8,605 nt of DNA from an uncultured Polymorphobacter sp. (GCA_937871645.1 CALMPZ010000011.1:1-8605); one strand, 5' to 3'. Shown: positions 1 to 6,714, counted from the stretch's first letter. The notes: generated from the letters alone by a model not told the origin. Numbers and translations: made by a program.

Positions 1-124
1 CGGCATGGACATGCGCCATGACATTGACGTTCCACGCGCCCATCCATTCGCCATCCGGGCTCATCGGATCGCCCGTGGTCATCACCCCCGCGTTCGAGCA
101 GAACAGGTCGACCCCTCCCGTTTC
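1..124 (-). other. SDR-like segment joined to the BKACE C-terminus (fusion junction near 119-127)
   Basis: Codons from about residue 276 of the leftward gene encode the middle of a short-chain dehydrogenase/reductase. The NAG motif is N286-A287-G288, and the conserved catalytic-tetrad Asn is N309 in NVNVMAHVHA. In a normal SDR these lie roughly 85-115 residues from the N-terminus, after the TGxxxGxG nucleotide-binding turn. That turn is absent, because the sequence before the junction is BKACE. The Ser, Tyr and Lys catalytic residues would lie beyond the window edge. Both families can read like ALVEEVVALAKAE at this point, so a crossover in the GCGGAA area would keep the frame. I cannot tell a genuine genomic fusion from an assembly chimera. 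Confidence 0.7.
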
Positions 125-949
125 CGCCTTGGCCAGCGCCACCACCTCCTCGACCAGCGCGACATTTGTCGGCGTGCGCTCGCCGCCGAAATCCTCGAGC
201 CCGACACGGACATGGCCGCCACGTTCGATGGCGAGGCGCGCGAGGCCGGTATCGATAACGCAGTCGCCGATGGCAGCGACCGCCCAGGGCAACTTCGAGC
301 CGGCGAGCAGCTCGAGATAGGCATCGAGCGCGGTTTGCGTCGGCGGCAGCCCGAAGGCGATGTTGCTGCGCTTGCCGTCGATGAAATTGTAGCGACCGTT
401 GAAATAGAGTTTGACGAAGGCGCCCGCCGGCAGCCGCCCGGCCTTTTCATACGCCAGCGTCGTGCGCAGCCAGCCGGGTTCGTAAATAGCAATCGCCGGC
501 CCGAGCCGCGCTTCGTCCACGAGCGCCACCAGTCCGGCAATCTCGTCGAACGATGTCGAATAGACGATCGACATACCGGGCAGGCCGTCGGGGCCTTCGC
601 TGCCGAGGTTGACCGATCCCGGATCGAACGCCCCCATCCGCATGCCTGCAGCCGCGAGCCCACGATAATGGCCGAAGCGCGCCTCGACGCCCTTGGCCGC
701 CGCAACGGTGCCCCAGATGATTGCATCGGGACGCGCAGCCAACACCGGCGCATAGCCTTCGAGATAGCGTTCTACGGCTGCATCGCCGGTCAGTTCAAAG
801 CGTTCGATATGCGAATGGACGATGGCGGCACCGGCCTCCATCGTTGCGAGCGCATCCGCAGTGATTTCGGCGGGCGTCACCGGCACATGCGGGTTGCGCT
901 TCTTGGGGGTGCCGCCGTTGAGCGCGACTTCGATGATCAGCGGGTCCAT
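1..949 (-). CDS. BKACE-family (DUF849) beta-keto acid cleavage enzyme fused in frame to part of an SDR; partial, runs off the left edge
   Basis: Reading leftward from ATG at 949-947 gives 316 open codons with no stop before the edge. Residues 1 to about 275 look like a beta-keto acid cleavage enzyme (BKACE, formerly DUF849). Family members are cytoplasmic zinc enzymes that turn a beta-keto acid plus acetyl-CoA into acetoacetate plus a new CoA ester. Visible motifs are the N-terminal IIEVALNG, the zinc-binding HSH (H45, H47), the DPGSVNLG loop, VKLYFNG, and HVRVGLED with R248, E252 and D253. These match Arg226, Glu230 and Asp231 of the characterised enzyme Kce. The usual ending (about GRPVATPAEA) is missing. 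From about residue 276 the protein continues as an SDR core: VDLFCSNAGV, then WNVNVMAHVHA. The start lies 9 bases after the amidohydrolase stop with no strong Shine-Dalgarno, so translation is probably coupled. The BKACE assignment is firm, the exact substrate is unknown, and the origin of the fusion is uncertain. Confidence 0.85.
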   Translation of the reverse strand, partial: MDPLIIEVALNGGTPKKRNPHVPVTPAEITADALATMEAGAAIVHSHIERFELTGDAAVERYLEGYAPVLAARPDAIIWGTVAAAKGVEARFGHYRGLAAAGMRMGAFDPGSVNLGSEGPDGLPGMSIVYSTSFDEIAGLVALVDEARLGPAIAIYEPGWLRTTLAYEKAGRLPAGAFVKLYFNGRYNFIDGKRSNIAFGLPPTQTALDAYLELLAGSKLPWAVAAIGDCVIDTGLARLAIERGGHVRVGLEDFGGERTPTNVALVEEVVALAKAETGGVDLFCSNAGVMTTGDPMSPDGEWMGAWNVNVMAHVHA

Positions 950-958
950 GTGCCGGCC

Positions 959-2680
959 TCAGGCCGCGACCGGTTGGCGCTGGTGGCCGCGCACCAGCTT
1001 GCCCGGCAGCGCCTCGGTGGGCTTGCCGTCGGCGTAGATGACCTGCCCCGACTTGATCGTCGCGACATAGCCCTCGGCGTTCTGCATCAGCCGGCGCGCG
1101 CCGGTCGGCAGGTCGTACGCCATGTACGGCTTGCCGAGTTCGAGCCGGTCGAAATCGATCAGATTGACGTCGGCCAGATAGCCCGGCGCCAGCAGCCCGC
1201 GATCATCGAGGCCGACGGCGCGTGCGGTATCGAGCGTCTGCTGCCGCACCGTCTCCGCCAGGTCGAGCAATGGCCCGCGGCTGCGGTCGCGGCACCAGTG
1301 CGTCAGCATGAAGGTCGGCAGGCTGACGTCGCAAATCGCGCCGACATGCGCGCCGCCGTCGGACAGCCCCGCCAGCGTGTTGGGATTGGTGATCATCTGG
1401 CGGACGTTTTCGAGGTCACCCTCGGTGTAATTGTGCATCGGGAAGAACAGGAAGGCGTGCCCCTCGTCGGCGAGCAGCGCGTCATAGACCAGCTCGTCGG
1501 GGTTGACGCCCTGCCGCGCGGCGATGGCGGCGATGCTGTCTTCCGCCGCCGGCTCGTAATCGACGCGGTCGCCGATCGGGAACATCTTGTGATAGGCGCC
1601 CGCCAGCGAATTGACGAACGGATGGTCGGGTGCCGGCTCTTCGGCAATCAGCGCGCGGCGCAGTTCGGGATCCTTCAGCGCCGCAACCTTTTCGGCGAGC
1701 GGCAGCCCGGCAATCGCCTGATAGCTCGGGCGGCTGACGAACGGGTGCACCGACCCCTGCAGCCCGAGCATAAGGCCAACCGGACGCCCGGCCACCTGCG
1801 CCTTGAGCGGCAGCCCATCGGCGACGGCCTGGTCGAGGCGTCGCGATAGTTCGCGCCACTGGTTGGGGATGACATCGGCCTGCACCATCGTGAAGCTGAG
1901 CGGTCGGCCCGAAATCGTCGTCAGATCGCGCACGAGCGTGAATTCCTCGTCCATGTCGCGGAAATCGGACACCCATTGGAACACCCCGGCGCCGGCGTCG
2001 GCAAGGCCGTGGGCAATCGCCTCCATCTCGGCCCGTGCTGCACCGACGGTCGGCGTCAGATCGCCATCGGCGGTGCGGTGGACCATCGTGCGGGTCGTGG
2101 AAAAGCCGATGGCGCCGGCGCGGATGGCATCGGCGGTCAGCGTCCGCATCGCGGCATTTTCCTGCGGCGTCGCCGGATCACGGTTGGCCCCGCGTGCGCC
2201 CATCACATAGACGCGCAGCGCGCCGTGCGGCACCTGCACCGCGACGTCGATATCGTGCGGCAACCGCTCGACGGCGTCCATATAGTCGCCGAAGCTTTCC
2301 CAATTCCACGACAGGCCTTCGTGCAGCGCGGCGCCGGGAATATCCTCGACGCCCTCCATCAGCCGGATCAGCGTGTCATGGTCTTGCGGCCGCACCGGCG
2401 CAAAGCCGACACCGCAATTGCCGACCACTACCGTTGTCGCGCCTAGCGTCGAGGACGGCGTGACGCGCGAGTCCCAGGTGATCTGGCCGTCATAATGCGT
2501 GTGGATATCGACCCAGCCGGGCGTGACCATCAGCCGGCGCGCATCGATTTCGCGCTGGCCGGTGCCAACGACTTCGCCGACCGCGGCGATGCGCTCGCCC
2601 GAAATTGCCACATCGCCAACATAGGGCACATCGCCCGAACCATCGACAATCAAGCCGCCACGCAGCACCAGATCGTACAT
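959..2680 (-). CDS. Amidohydrolase family protein, D-aminoacylase / N-acyl-D-amino-acid deacylase type
   Basis: A 573-residue cytoplasmic metal-dependent hydrolase of the amidohydrolase superfamily (family 3). Better-known relatives remove acyl groups from N-acyl-D-amino acids. Motifs in order: N-terminal beta-sandwich strand [13 protein letters not shown] (5-16), metal-site HTHYDGQ (H60, H62), GNCGVGFAP with C89 (the D-aminoacylase metal-ligand Cys), PHGALR (H152), FSTTRTMVH (193-201), SDGGAH (D441, H445), and a C-terminal composite beta-sandwich with [12 protein letters not shown] and [24 protein letters not shown]. No signal peptide. ATG at 2680 is chosen because the conserved N-terminus begins there and GAGGAA lies 9 bases upstream. 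An in-frame ATG at 2719 would add 13 poorly conserved residues and has no ribosome site. The usual ligand His of strands beta-5 and beta-6 appear replaced (WVSDF at 236-240, SFTMVQ at 262-267), so true substrate and metal count are open. First gene of an operon with the BKACE gene. The natural substrate cannot be read from sequence. Confidence 0.9.
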   Translation of the reverse strand: MYDLVLRGGLIVDGSGDVPYVGDVAISGERIAAVGEVVGTGQREIDARRLMVTPGWVDIHTHYDGQITWDSRVTPSSTLGATTVVVGNCGVGFAPVRPQDHDTLIRLMEGVEDIPGAALHEGLSWNWESFGDYMDAVERLPHDIDVAVQVPHGALRVYVMGARGANRDPATPQENAAMRTLTADAIRAGAIGFSTTRTMVHRTADGDLTPTVGAARAEMEAIAHGLADAGAGVFQWVSDFRDMDEEFTLVRDLTTISGRPLSFTMVQADVIPNQWRELSRRLDQAVADGLPLKAQVAGRPVGLMLGLQGSVHPFVSRPSYQAIAGLPLAEKVAALKDPELRRALIAEEPAPDHPFVNSLAGAYHKMFPIGDRVDYEPAAEDSIAAIAARQGVNPDELVYDALLADEGHAFLFFPMHNYTEGDLENVRQMITNPNTLAGLSDGGAHVGAICDVSLPTFMLTHWCRDRSRGPLLDLAETVRQQTLDTARAVGLDDRGLLAPGYLADVNLIDFDRLELGKPYMAYDLPTGARRLMQNAEGYVATIKSGQVIYADGKPTEALPGKLVRGHQRQPVAA

Positions 2681-2689
2681 CACCCCAAG

Positions 2690-2695
2690 TTCCTC
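2690..2695 (-). promoter_or_regulatory. Ribosome binding site GAGGAA of the amidohydrolase gene
   Basis: On the minus strand GAGGAA lies 9 bases before ATG 2680-2678, with a second purine run (GGGG) in between. It decides the start at 2680 over the upstream in-frame ATG at 2719. Confidence 0.6.
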
Positions 2696-2752
2696 GTTAT
2701 TGCTCTTTTGAGCGGCCATGCTGCACTGTCGGGCGTCACGTCACAATCGCTG

Positions 2753-2781
2753 ATTTTGCCGCAGACCATAATTCGCGGCAA
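2753..2781 (-). promoter_or_regulatory. Candidate sigma-70-like promoter of the amidohydrolase operon
   Basis: On the minus strand TTGCCG (2781-2776) and CAAAAT (2758-2753) are separated by exactly 17 bases. Each matches 4 of 6 consensus positions. Transcription would begin near 2745, giving an untranslated leader of about 65 bases before ATG 2680. The assignment rests on hexamer match and spacing only, and on the lack of a better candidate. Confidence 0.35.
2756..2781. promoter_or_regulatory. Inverted repeat TTGCCGC-N12-GCGGCAA, possible operator
   Basis: Perfect 7-base arms at 2756-2762 and 2775-2781 flank a 12-base AT-richer spacer. The repeat coincides with the candidate minus-strand promoter, its arms covering the -35 and abutting the -10. 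A repressor or activator bound here would directly control the amidohydrolase operon, and perhaps the divergent GH3 unit. No regulator gene is in the window. Confidence 0.4.
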
Positions 2782-2785
2782 TCAA

Positions 2786-2844
2786 GGCTGTGCACCATCA
2801 TGACAACCGCACGCATCATCGCCCCGGCCCGGCCGGCTGTGCAC
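2786..2844. repeat. 10-base direct repeat GGCTGTGCAC, two copies
   Basis: Identical copies at 2786-2795 and 2835-2844, 49 bases apart start to start, each holding the palindrome GTGCAC. Chance occurrence in a GC-rich region this short is possible. They could be paired protein-binding sites between the divergent genes. Confidence 0.25.
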
Positions 2845-2880
2845 TGGCTTGGCGGCGCGTAGGTGATGGAGTAGTCGTGG

Positions 2881-2894
2881 TGCCAGGCTTGGCA
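2881..2894. promoter_or_regulatory. Small inverted repeat TGCCA-GGCT-TGGCA upstream of the GH3 gene
   Basis: Perfect 5-base arms around a 4-base centre, about 90 bases before the GH3 start. The size suits an operator half-site pair, but arms this short arise readily by chance. Confidence 0.25.
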
Positions 2895-2968
2895 GTGGCC
2901 GGGCGGACAGGCCGAAGCGCTGCCGCCAAACCGCTGACCGAAGTCGCGACAAAGATCGCACATCGTCG

Positions 2969-2977
2969 AAGGGGAGA
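2969..2977 (+). promoter_or_regulatory. Ribosome binding site AAGGGGAGA of the GH3 gene
   Basis: A strong purine-rich Shine-Dalgarno sequence ends five bases before ATG 2983. It supports that start, which also supplies a complete signal peptide. Confidence 0.65.
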
Positions 2978-2982
2978 CTGTC

Positions 2983-5184
2983 ATGCCGGAAGCAAACCCG
3001 CCCAAGATCGGGCATCACTTGATCGCGCTCGCCGGCACTGCACTTGCTGCGGCAGCGGCGCAGGCCGCACCATCCCCCGACGATCGCGCCGCGACCACTG
3101 AAAAAGCCATGCACGCCGACGAGCGCACGACGCTGACCATCGGCATCATGGCGCTGCCGATGTTCGGCGACCCGCTGCCCAAGGAAGCGATCCTCGGTGC
3201 CGGCTATGTGGCGGGCATCCCCCGGCTTGGCGTACCGGCACTGACGCAGACCGATGCCAGCCTTGGCGTCGCCTATGTCGGCGGCGCGCGCAAGGACGGC
3301 GCGACGGCGCTACCATCGGGCATGGCGATGGGCGCGACGTGGAACGCGCCGCTGCTCGAAGCCGCCGGCGCGATGATCGCCGGCGAAGCCCATGCCAAGG
3401 GCTTCAACGTTCTGCTCGCGGGCGGCATCAATCTGGTGCGCGACCCGCGCAACGGCCGCAACTTCGAATATCTCGGTGAAGACCCGCTGCATTCGGGGCT
3501 GCTCGGCGGCGCTGCGGTGGCGGGCATCCAGTCGCAGCACGTCATTTCAACAGTCAAGCATTTCGCGCTCAACGGCCAGGAAACCGGCCGGCATTTCGTC
3601 GACGTCATCATCGACGAAGCTGCCGCGCGCGAAAGCGACCTGCTGGCGTTCGAAATCGCCATCGAACGCGGCCAGCCCGGCGCGGTGATGAGCTCGTACA
3701 ACAAGGTCAACGGCGCACAGGCCAGCGCCAATGACTGGCTGCTCAACGGCGTGCTCAAGCGCGACTGGCACTACAAGGGCTGGGTGATGTCCGACTGGGG
3801 CTCGGTCGACGGCGTCGAAAGCGCGCTCGCCGGGCTCGACCAGCAAATGGGCGCGCAGCTCGATAAGGCGCCGTTCTTCGGCGCGCCGCTGGCTGCCAAA
3901 GCCGCCAGCGACCCGGCCTATGCGACGCGCGTCGCCGACATGAACCGCCGCATCCTGCGCTCGATGTACGCGGTCGGCGTCGATACCAACCCGCCGGTCA
4001 TCAAGCCCATCGACCTCTCCGCTAACGCCGCGGTCGCCGAAGCAGTGGCCAAGGAAGCCATCGTGCTGCTGCGCAACAACAACAATGCGCTGCCGCTTGC
4101 CGCCAGCGCCAAATCAATCGCCGTCATCGGCGGCTATGCCGACAGCGGCGTGCTGTCGGGCGGCGGCTCGTCGCAGGTGCAGGGCATGGGCGGGCCCGCG
4201 ATCAACGTGCCGATCGGCGGCGACGGGCCGTTCGCGCCGTTCATGGGGCAATTCTATCACCGCTCGGTGCCACTCAAGGCGATCCGTGCGCACGCGCCGA
4301 ACGCGGAGATCCGCTACCGCAACGGCAACTTCATCACCGACGCCGTCACCATTGCGCGCAAGTCGGACATTGCCATCATCTTCGCAACGCAGTGGACCGG
4401 CGAGGGCATGGACGTGCCCGACCTGTCGTTGCCGTACGGCCAGGACGCGCTGATTGCCGCGGTCACAGCCGCCAACCCCAACACCATCGTCGTGCTCGAA
4501 ACCGGTGGGCCGGTGATGATGCCGTGGCTCGACAAGACCGCCGCGGTTATCGAGGCCTGGTATCCCGGCGCGCGCGGCGGCGAAGCGATTGCCAGCGTGC
4601 TGTTCGGCGACACGAACCCATCGGGCCGCCTGCCCGTCAGCTTCCCCGCCAGTCTCGACCAGCTGCCGCGCCCCAAGCTCGACGGTAGCGATACGCTCGA
4701 GCCGCGCTTCGACGGCCGCGCCCTGCAGGGCGAAACGCTCAGCGCCAATTACAACATCGAAGGTGCCGACGTCGGCTACCGCTGGTTCGCAAGGAAATGC
4801 AGCAAGCCACTGTTTCCATTCGGTTATGGTCTAAGCTATACCAGCTTCGAAACCGGTGCGCTGCACATCGACCCGCAGACGTTGACAGCAAGCTTCAGCG
4901 TCCGCAACAGCGGCGCCCGCGCCGGCGCAGTGACGCCGCAGCTCTACCTCGTCAACGCCACCGGCAGCGCGCGCCAGCGGCTGGCGGGCTTCACCAAGCT
5001 GACGCTGGCCCCCGGCGCGGCGCAGCAGGTCGAGGTCAAGCTCGACCCGCGCACCATCGCCCGCTGGGAAAAGGACGGCTGGAATATCGCCGCCGGCCGC
5101 TACAGCTTCGCACTGGGCAATTCGGCGACCGACCTCGGCACGCCGGTCGAGGTGACGCTGGCCGCACGGCACTGGAAGCCATGA
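2983..5184 (+). CDS. Exported family 3 glycoside hydrolase (beta-glucosidase / beta-xylosidase type)
   Basis: A 733-residue retaining glycosidase that releases terminal beta-linked sugars. Residues 1 to about 29 form a Sec-type signal peptide: short basic start, hydrophobic LIALAGTALAAAAA, probable cleavage after AQA. The (beta/alpha)8 domain spans about 45-335, with LTQTDAS (D91), GRNFEYLGEDP (158-168), KHFALNGQETGRH (192-204) and MSDWGS, where D271 is the nucleophile. The second domain (about 350-560) carries QWTGEGMD, with E474 the likely acid/base. It is followed by FPFGYGLSYTSF (611-622) and a C-terminal fibronectin III-like domain (about 625-725) with GFTKLTLAPG and WNIAAGRYSFALG. Domain order and length are normal for three-domain bacterial GH3 enzymes. 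Location is probably periplasm or outer envelope. The stop overlaps the sulfatase start by ATGA, so the two form an operon. Family and catalytic residues are clear. The sugar released is not, since GH3 covers glucosidases, xylosidases and others. Confidence 0.95.
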   Translation: MPEANPPKIGHHLIALAGTALAAAAAQAAPSPDDRAATTEKAMHADERTTLTIGIMALPMFGDPLPKEAILGAGYVAGIPRLGVPALTQTDASLGVAYVGGARKDGATALPSGMAMGATWNAPLLEAAGAMIAGEAHAKGFNVLLAGGINLVRDPRNGRNFEYLGEDPLHSGLLGGAAVAGIQSQHVISTVKHFALNGQETGRHFVDVIIDEAAARESDLLAFEIAIERGQPGAVMSSYNKVNGAQASANDWLLNGVLKRDWHYKGWVMSDWGSVDGVESALAGLDQQMGAQLDKAPFFGAPLAAKAASDPAYATRVADMNRRILRSMYAVGVDTNPPVIKPIDLSANAAVAEAVAKEAIVLLRNNNNALPLAASAKSIAVIGGYADSGVLSGGGSSQVQGMGGPAINVPIGGDGPFAPFMGQFYHRSVPLKAIRAHAPNAEIRYRNGNFITDAVTIARKSDIAIIFATQWTGEGMDVPDLSLPYGQDALIAAVTAANPNTIVVLETGGPVMMPWLDKTAAVIEAWYPGARGGEAIASVLFGDTNPSGRLPVSFPASLDQLPRPKLDGSDTLEPRFDGRALQGETLSANYNIEGADVGYRWFARKCSKPLFPFGYGLSYTSFETGALHIDPQTLTASFSVRNSGARAGAVTPQLYLVNATGSARQRLAGFTKLTLAPGAAQQVEVKLDPRTIARWEKDGWNIAAGRYSFALGNSATDLGTPVEVTLAARHWKP

Positions 5185-6584
5185 GCGTGCTGCGCCGTCG
5201 CCAGTTCCTCGGGGCCAGCACCGCCGCACTGGCGCTCGCCGCAATGGGTGGGGTTGCGCTTGCCGCACCGTCGAGTGCCAGAGGGGGTCGCAAACCCAAC
5301 TTCATCGTCATCCTGTGCGACGACCTCGGCTTCGGCGACATCGAAGCCAATGGCGGCACGTCGATCCGCACGCCCAACCTCAACCGGCTGGCGCGCGAGG
5401 GCACGACGCTCACCGACTATTACGCCCCCGCCAACATCTGCACGCCGTCCCGCGCCGGCCTGCTGACCGGTCGCTACCCGATCCGCACTGGTCTGGGCTA
5501 CCAGGTCATCATGGCGAAGGGCGACACGCGCGTGCTGCCGACCAGCGAGGTCACCATCGCCACTGCGCTCAAGCCCGCTGGCTATGTCAGTGGGCTGTTC
5601 GGCAAATGGCACCTCGGCCACACCGGCCCCGACTGGTCGCCGATCAGGCACGGCTTCGATGCGTTCTTCGGCATCCCCTACAGCCACGACATGCAGCCGC
5701 TCGAACTGTTCGCCGACGACGGCAGCGGCGTGAAACCGCTCGGCATTCCCGTCGAACAAGCGCGGTTGCAGCAGCAGTTCTACGACGCCGCCGACCGCTT
5801 CATCACGGCCAACGCGGCGCGGCCGTTCTTCGTCGAACTGGCGCTCAGCGCCCCGCATCTGCCCAACTATCCCGATGCCAAGTTCGGGGGCAACAGCAAG
5901 GCCGGCGCCTACGGCGATGTCGTCGCGGAAATCGACGCGCTGGTCGGGCGGCTGCTCGCCCGGCTCGACAAGCTCGGCATCGCCGATGACACACTGCTGA
6001 TCTTCACCTCGGACAACGGCCCCTGGTACGAAGGCTCGGCGGGCGACCTGCGCGACCGCAAGGGCGGTGCCGGCTATGACGGCGGCTACCGCGTGCCGTT
6101 CATCGCCCGCCAGCCCGGTACCGTGCGGGTCAACAAGCGCGTCGATTCGATCGCCATGGGCATCGACCTGCTGCCGACTTTCTGCGCGATGGCCGGTGCA
6201 CCGCTGCCGGAGGGTGTAACGCTCGACGGCGCCGATATCGGGCGGCTGCTGACGGCAGGCGGCCCCTCTCCGCACGACCAGTTGCTGATCTTCGACAATG
6301 AGGACTTGGTCGGCGTCCGCACCCAGCGCTGGAAATATGTAGCTGCCGAATATTATCGCAGCGTGCTGCTGCCGCTCGAAAAAATGGGCTCGCCGCAGTT
6401 GTACGACGTCGCCGGCGACGCGCGGGAAAATTACAGCGTCGCGTCGCTGCATCCCGATGTGCTAGCCGACATGCAGGCGCGGCTGAAGGCGGCGCGGGCG
6501 ACGTTCGGCCCGATGAAGGCCAAGTCCATCCCGCCGGTCTATCGCGCGCTCTACGAAGCGATGATGAAACCGGCGCAACCCTAG
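5181..6584 (+). CDS. Tat-exported type I (formylglycine) sulfatase
   Basis: A 467-residue sulfatase of the alkaline-phosphatase superfamily, hydrolysing sulfate esters in the periplasm or beyond. The N-terminus is a twin-arginine signal: RRRQFLGAS (5-13), a hydrophobic stretch, and cleavage probably after ALA near residue 28. Active-site features are CDDLGFGD (46-53; D47 and D48 bind metal), the maturation motif C87-T-P-S-R91 followed by AGLLTGR (CxPxR, where Cys becomes formylglycine), GKWHLG (K142, H144), SAPHLP (H226), SDNG (D278, N279) and RKGG (K294). Length fits the family. Start at 5181 is chosen because it supplies the Tat signal and overlaps the GH3 stop in ATGA. The frame is open far upstream, but that stretch lies over GH3 coding sequence. 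GGAAG sits only 2 bases before the ATG, so translation likely depends on coupling to GH3. Activity needs a formylglycine-generating enzyme encoded elsewhere. Substrate (aryl or carbohydrate sulfate) is not determined; the GH3 partner favours carbohydrate. Confidence 0.93.
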   Translation: MSVLRRRQFLGASTAALALAAMGGVALAAPSSARGGRKPNFIVILCDDLGFGDIEANGGTSIRTPNLNRLAREGTTLTDYYAPANICTPSRAGLLTGRYPIRTGLGYQVIMAKGDTRVLPTSEVTIATALKPAGYVSGLFGKWHLGHTGPDWSPIRHGFDAFFGIPYSHDMQPLELFADDGSGVKPLGIPVEQARLQQQFYDAADRFITANAARPFFVELALSAPHLPNYPDAKFGGNSKAGAYGDVVAEIDALVGRLLARLDKLGIADDTLLIFTSDNGPWYEGSAGDLRDRKGGAGYDGGYRVPFIARQPGTVRVNKRVDSIAMGIDLLPTFCAMAGAPLPEGVTLDGADIGRLLTAGGPSPHDQLLIFDNEDLVGVRTQRWKYVAAEYYRSVLLPLEKMGSPQLYDVAGDARENYSVASLHPDVLADMQARLKAARATFGPMKAKSIPPVYRALYEAMMKPAQP

Positions 6585-6671
6585 GCGCACAACATTTGAT
6601 CATCTGCGGCGTGCCTTGCGTCATCAGGGTATAGACGCGGGGCCCCTGCACGACATAAAGCCCATTGAGAC

Positions 6672-6687
6672 TTGACGCTTACGTCAA
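6672..6687. promoter_or_regulatory. Inverted repeat TTGACG-CTTA-CGTCAA, probable operator of the acyl-CoA ligase gene
   Basis: A perfect 6-4-6 inverted repeat lies 38 bases before the ligase ATG. Palindromes built on TTGACG/ACGT halves are the kind bound by MerR- and TetR-type regulators of fatty-acid and branched-chain acid breakdown, so an acyl-CoA-responsive regulator is a reasonable guess (inference). The ligase frame is open through this site from a TTG at 6672, but the palindrome and the ribosome site further down argue that it is not coding. Confidence 0.5.
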
Positions 6688-6714
6688 CCACACACGTCCC
6701 CACTTCGACCGAAC

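Larger units (their letters stand above)
2681..2982. other. Divergent intergenic region between amidohydrolase and GH3 genes
   Basis: About 300 bases separate two divergently transcribed units. Short open frames here on both strands show no recognisable protein and no good ribosome sites. The region contains the minus-strand promoter/inverted-repeat candidate (2753-2781), the 10-base direct repeat GGCTGTGCAC (2786-2795 and 2835-2844), the small inverted repeat TGCCA-GGCT-TGGCA (2881-2894) and the GH3 ribosome site. I found no convincing -10/-35 pair for the plus-strand GH3 gene. Confidence 0.6.

Noticed and set aside
5..1849. A 614-codon open frame on the plus strand across the left block
   Set aside because: It lies antisense to the BKACE and amidohydrolase genes, crosses their boundary, shows no domain, and is rich in Arg, Ala and Gly. 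This is the usual by-product of high-GC codon bias on the opposite strand.
2790..3101. Plus-strand 103-codon frame starting in the divergent intergenic region
   Set aside because: It overlaps the GH3 start in another frame, lacks a ribosome site and shows no recognisable domain.
4797..5180. Upstream in-frame extension of the sulfatase (595-codon version)
   Set aside because: It would overlap the GH3 C-terminal domain by almost 400 bases and bury the twin-arginine signal inside the protein. The ATGA start at 5181 explains the gene better.
5100..6452. A 450-codon minus-strand frame opposite the sulfatase
   Set aside because: Composition is typical of an antisense shadow and no motif is recognisable. 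The plus strand carries a complete sulfatase with all catalytic residues.
6618..6638. GCGTC-N11-GACGC inverted repeat as a terminator for the GH3-sulfatase operon
   Set aside because: A five-pair stem with a long loop and no following T-run is too weak to call. I see no clear intrinsic terminator after the sulfatase.
6585..6651. A short minus-strand peptide (QGPRVYTLMTQGTPQMIKCC) read from the gap behind the sulfatase
   Set aside because: It looks more protein-like than most shadows, but it has only a GTG start without a ribosome site, continues into sulfatase antisense, and matches no family I know. The gap is less GC-rich, which alone changes composition.
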